Source of the DNA: an uncultured Desulfobacteraceae bacterium
GTDB lineage: Bacteria; Desulfobacterota; Desulfobacteria; Desulfobacterales; UBA5852
Assembly: GCA_913060875.1 (NCBI GenBank)
Contig: CAJXSL010000020.1
Location: forward strand, 1-64,000
Direction of reading: 5' to 3'
Length of the DNA: 64,000 nucleotides
Part shown: positions 60,744-64,000 of the stretch, piece by piece
Numbering within the stretch: the first letter of the stretch is position 1
Layout of the letters: the number at the start of each line of letters is the position of its first letter
Position numbers and translations under genes: made by a program
The notes under the pieces: generated by a model
The model's input: only the letters and a program-made list of their open reading frames with translations
Databases searched by the model: none
What the model was told of the DNA's origin: nothing

Positions 60744-63098
60744 CTACTGGCCTGTGAATTCAAAACTCATCCTGGTTTGAAAATCCTCCACCCGCTTGAA
60801 AATTTCCTTCAGCATGGTCTGCTCGATGCGCGACAGTTTTTTGGGATTGATGTAGTTGTCGGGTTTGCCGTTCTCTTCAATGATGGCCGTAATCTGGCGC
60901 ACGAAGCGCAACTGCATCAGGAAGCTGTAGGATCGGGTGATGTCCGTGTAGTCTTTGCCGGATATATGCCCCCTTTCATGCAACTGATAGAGCCGATCAA
61001 CGGTGTTGGTCTCCTCAATGCCATTTTTAAGGGCATGGATGCGTGCAAAATCCACCACGGGCAGCATGGCTTGTTTGATGTCGAAGGAATGGCGGTGTTC
61101 GCCTTTGGATTCCACCACAAAATTGCGGAAAAAACCGAGGGGGGGTTTGAAGTGAAGGGCGTTTTCGGTCAAGTGGCGGAAAAAGCCGGACCAGCCGCGG
61201 AGAGAATCAAACAAATGCCGACGCAGTTGATCGATCAGGCCGAAATCGCCGTAGCCGCCCCGGAAATCAAAGAATATGCTGGAATGCAGTAGATCTTCGG
61301 CCTCGGCCGTGTGGATCCATTCTGAAAATTTGTCCCGCCAAGCCCCCAGGGGCTGACACCAGTTGGGATTCATGGCCATAACCCCCCCCTCACAGAAGGC
61401 ATAGCCGGTTTCATCGAGCCATGTACAGACGGTTTCACCCAAACCCAGAAAATAGTTTTTGACGGCCGGAAGGCGCTTTTCGGATACATCCTGAAAGACG
61501 ATGGCATTGTCCTGGTCGGTTTTAAGCGTTTGTTCGCGCCGTCCTTCACTTCCCATGATCATGAAAACAAAGGGTACCGGGGGAGGGCCGTTTTGTTCGA
61601 GGGCAATTTCGATCAGGCGATGGAGAATGGCATCGGAAACCGTTGCAATCAGACGGGTGACGTTCTCCGCTTTGGCGCCGCTGCCGATCAGGCTCTGGAC
61701 CAGACCGGGGATGCGGGCCTGTTGTGCCTTGAGTTCTTCACGGGATACGGCCGAAGCGATTTCGCGAACGATAAAGAGAGGGGACTGGCCTTGGGCGGCC
61801 AGTAGATCGCGGCTGGTAATGGTGCCAATCACTTTGCCGGTGCTGTCCTGCACGGCAAGGTGCTTGAGTTTTTTCTGCATCATCTCCAGCATGGCTTCAA
61901 ACACCGACAGCTGCTCCGCAATCATACTCAGGGGGGATGACATAATCGTCGAAATGGGAATGCCGGTTTCCAGCCCCTGGGCAATGACCCGGTTGCGCAG
62001 ATCGGTGTCCGTAACAATTCCGATGTGTTTGCCTTCGTCATTTTGAATGAAAATGGAGCTGCATTTCCGTCGACTCATCAGGGTGGCGGCCTGCTGAACG
62101 GGTACACTCTGGTTGCAGGAGAGGATGTCGCGGTTCATCAGACGTGCTACGGATACATTGAAGATGTGGACGGTTTCGTCTTTGGGCAAAATACGACGGG
62201 CGAATATCTCGGCATAGGATCGGTCCAGCATGCGCTTTCCGAAGGTGTCCGTGAAATAATCCGAAAAGGCTGGACAGCGCTGGCACAATTTCATGAAATG
62301 ATGGTCGGGCAGGGCATAGAGATAAGCCTCTTCCTCCACTCGGAGGGTACGGATGGAAATCCCTTTGTTCAGCAGCATGGAGATGCCGCCGTATGTATCG
62401 CCTTCGCCCAGATAACCCTTGAGGCTTTTCTCGCCGGCCTGCTCGAAATAAAGCTCGGCCGCACCGCTTTGGATAATGTAAAGGTAGTCGATGCGCGATT
62501 GTCCCTGGACAAACAATACCGTTCCCGCTTTGTGGTGAATCAGGGCCAGGGCATGAATCATCTCCTCAAGATCTTTATCGGGAAGAAATGAGAAGGGAAC
62601 CGTCCGACCGAGAAAGTCGCGGGCCTGTCCGGTGACCAGGATGGCGGCATAGGATTCGTCACGCTTGCGCTGGTCGAAAGCATCGGTAAAGAATTCCCGG
62701 AAGGCAGGGTATTTTTCGCAGATGGTCAAAAACTGCTCAGCCGGTATGGCGTATAGCAGGGCATCATCTTCCACTTTGGCCGTCCGCACGGCGACACCGG
62801 CATTCATGAGAATCGAAATGCCACCAAAAACCTCTCCGCCAACCAGGCGGGCGCCGAGGGCTTTTTCACCGTCCTGTTCATAGTACAACTCGATAGCCCC
62901 TTTGCGGATATAGAAAATCTGGCCAATCTGCGTTTTGGCCTGTTCAGCCACCAGTTGGCCGCGCGGTGACCGAATCTCCGTGGTCCATTCGGCAAGTTCC
63001 TCGATCGCTTCTTCCGGCAGGAGCCGAAATGGCATGGCCCGGGAATAGATTCGCGATGTTTCCTTGAACAGGGCACTGCGGGCTGGTTTTTTGGTCAT
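60744..63098 (-). CDS. Double cNMP-binding, CBS and DUF294 nucleotidyltransferase-like protein
   Basis: This 784-residue protein has two cyclic-nucleotide-binding-type domains (about 20-135 and 165-285), each with an IxxGxxxLYxxQ-like core (IRKGAIELYYEQDGEKALGARLVGGEVFGGISIL and IQSGAAELYFEQAGEKSLKGYLGEGDTYGGISML). A CBS pair (about 330-445) follows, then a DUF294 nucleotidyltransferase core (FMIMGSEGRREQTLKTDQDNAIVF, GS...D-x-D, about 525-548) and DUF294_C. The family is thought to be a signal-transducing relative of GlnD-type transferases. Two cNMP domains in place of the usual one is unusual. It lies directly upstream of trp and next to a DEDDh exonuclease, a frequent pairing. Confidence 0.88.
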   Translation of the reverse strand: MTKKPARSALFKETSRIYSRAMPFRLLPEEAIEELAEWTTEIRSPRGQLVAEQAKTQIGQIFYIRKGAIELYYEQDGEKALGARLVGGEVFGGISILMNAGVAVRTAKVEDDALLYAIPAEQFLTICEKYPAFREFFTDAFDQRKRDESYAAILVTGQARDFLGRTVPFSFLPDKDLEEMIHALALIHHKAGTVLFVQGQSRIDYLYIIQSGAAELYFEQAGEKSLKGYLGEGDTYGGISMLLNKGISIRTLRVEEEAYLYALPDHHFMKLCQRCPAFSDYFTDTFGKRMLDRSYAEIFARRILPKDETVHIFNVSVARLMNRDILSCNQSVPVQQAATLMSRRKCSSIFIQNDEGKHIGIVTDTDLRNRVIAQGLETGIPISTIMSSPLSMIAEQLSVFEAMLEMMQKKLKHLAVQDSTGKVIGTITSRDLLAAQGQSPLFIVREIASAVSREELKAQQARIPGLVQSLIGSGAKAENVTRLIATVSDAILHRLIEIALEQNGPPPVPFVFMIMGSEGRREQTLKTDQDNAIVFQDVSEKRLPAVKNYFLGLGETVCTWLDETGYAFCEGGVMAMNPNWCQPLGAWRDKFSEWIHTAEAEDLLHSSIFFDFRGGYGDFGLIDQLRRHLFDSLRGWSGFFRHLTENALHFKPPLGFFRNFVVESKGEHRHSFDIKQAMLPVVDFARIHALKNGIEETNTVDRLYQLHERGHISGKDYTDITRSYSFLMQLRFVRQITAIIEENGKPDNYINPKKLSRIEQTMLKEIFKRVEDFQTRMSFEFTGQ

Positions 63099-63184
63099 GC
63101 CGGCACTCCGTTGGTTGTTTGTCTATTGGCAAGGTTATCCATGTATTTTTTCGGACGCGGACAAGCTCTGGCGCAAAGGCGGCC

Positions 63185-64000
63185 CTAATAGCGAAGGCGG
63201 GCGAGATAGGTTTTCTCTGAAGCTTCCCGGGCTTGCTGCAGGGTGTGAATGCCTTTTTTGGCCAGTAACGGCACCAGTTTGAGAAACATGTTGGCGGTGG
63301 CCAGGGCATCGCCCATGGCGGTATGCCGTCCGGACACATGAATGCCAAGCCTTTCGGCAATGGTCATGAGATTGTGGTTTTCCTGCGCCGGATGCACAAT
63401 GGAAGACAGCAGCAGGGTGTCCAGGACAGGATTGATAAAGCGAATGCCCGTCTCCGCCTCTTTGATCTGGAGCATGCGCATGTCAAAGGCGGCGTTGTGC
63501 GCCACCAGGATCGTGTCTTCCGCAAATTGATGAAAGCGGGGCAGCACCTCGGCAATGACCGGTTGGTGTTTAAGACTTTTTTCCTGAATGCCGTGGATTT
63601 GAATCGACTCCCAGCGCAAGGGGCGCTGGGGGTTGACGAGTTGGTCGAAACGATCGTCGGCCATCAGGTGATTATTGACAATGCGCACGGCCCCGATGGA
63701 GATAATTTCGTCGCCGCCCCGGGGATCGAGACCTGTGGTTTCGGTGTCGAATACCGTATAGGTCAATTCGGTAAGCAAGCGGTTGTCCACGGCAGGGTCC
63801 TGCCCGGGCTGATTGAAAAGGTCGAAATCATAGAACTCCGGGCGGCTGTCCGGAATAATGGTGGGTTGCCGGGTCAGGGCGGCGCTGTCCGGGGGCAGGG
63901 CCGGTAGGATGAGCCGCAGGCCGGACCATCCTTGAGAAGTGTCGCTGTACGGACAAAGTTCAGCGTCATGAAACCGGATAATTTCTCCCAATGTCAGTGG
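63185..64000 (-). CDS. DEDDh 3'-5' exonuclease (DnaQ/PolC-like), 5' truncated
   Basis: The frame remains open to the window edge, so the gene begins outside; about 270 C-terminal residues are seen. The exonuclease domain carries ExoI VFDTETTGLDP, ExoII VAHNAAFDMRML and ExoIII HTAMGDALATA, i.e. the DEDDh catalytic set with the His. An upstream region (IIRFHDAELCPYS, RPEFYDFDLFNQPG) is typical of longer exonucleases that have an N-terminal sensory or membrane part. It likely trims DNA or RNA 3' ends. It is transcribed towards the DUF294 protein gene, 86 nt apart. Confidence 0.9.
   Translation of the reverse strand, partial: PLTLGEIIRFHDAELCPYSDTSQGWSGLRLILPALPPDSAALTRQPTIIPDSRPEFYDFDLFNQPGQDPAVDNRLLTELTYTVFDTETTGLDPRGGDEIISIGAVRIVNNHLMADDRFDQLVNPQRPLRWESIQIHGIQEKSLKHQPVIAEVLPRFHQFAEDTILVAHNAAFDMRMLQIKEAETGIRFINPVLDTLLLSSIVHPAQENHNLMTIAERLGIHVSGRHTAMGDALATANMFLKLVPLLAKKGIHTLQQAREASEKTYLARLRY

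Overview
The window is chromosomal bacterial DNA, moderately GC-rich and densely coded. It carries no rRNA, tRNA, insertion sequence, phage gene or CRISPR array that I can see. Several features suggest a strictly anaerobic or microaerophilic member of the Desulfobacterota, in the style of Desulfosarcina or Desulfatitalea: lactate/glycolate-type FAD and CCG-domain Fe-S oxidoreductases, an ADP-forming acetyl-CoA synthetase fused to a GNAT domain, an acyl-CoA dehydrogenase carrying its own rubredoxin domain, many universal stress proteins, and an M23 peptidase next to secA. This placement is inferred from gene content; no taxonomic marker was compared.

Layout. 1-3.8 kb (+): lactate oxidation genes (a 5'-truncated LUD/CCG-type Fe-S protein, a FAD-linked dehydrogenase and its Fe-S partner), closed by a hairpin terminator. 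4-8.2 kb (-): dodecin, a cytidylate-kinase-like protein, and a compact cassette of a lone CBM48 protein, a GlgA-N-terminus-like protein, a four-helix membrane protein, a 92-residue protein and an ArsA/Get3-type ATPase. 8.2-19.5 kb (-): a carbon/stress block with cstA, three UspA genes, PilZ, CBS-ACT, a lone receiver and acetyl-CoA synthetase/GNAT. Behind it lie a sigma-54 activator and its histidine kinase, and there is a good sigma-54 promoter in front of the synthetase. 19.6-24.6 kb (-): ybbA-ybbP-tesA-like operon ending in a SprT/DUF2786 fusion. 24.9-26.7 kb (-): acyl-CoA dehydrogenase-rubredoxin fusion and a conserved unknown. 26.9-35.2 kb (+): a complete mrpABCDEFG Na+/H+ antiporter operon, two tandem-Usp proteins and a PsiE-like membrane protein.

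35.4-45.2 kb: mixed housekeeping and accessory genes, including a PLP decarboxylase, NUDIX, a methyltransferase, a WYL regulator facing two small unknown genes, a ferritin-like protein, phosphoglucomutase, AMMECR1 and a divergent polysaccharide deacetylase. 45.5-51.8 kb (+): argC, folD, a cyclic-di-GMP-I riboswitch with its own terminator, an M23 peptidase and secA. 52.2-55.6 kb (+): the N-degron set clpS-clpA-aat. 55.7-60.7 kb (-): trpEGDCF behind a classical trp attenuator, with a leader peptide holding four consecutive Trp codons and two tandem terminators. 60.7-64 kb (-): a double-cNMP/CBS/DUF294 nucleotidyltransferase and a DEDDh exonuclease that runs off the window.

Most notable are (i) the c-di-GMP switch, whose antiterminator pairing can be read directly and predicts ligand-induced shut-off of the M23 gene, (ii) the trp leader, (iii) the uncharacterised ArsA-ATPase/membrane/GlgA-like/CBM48 cassette, and (iv) the sigma-54 promoter that ties the acetyl-CoA synthetase to the adjacent two-component system.
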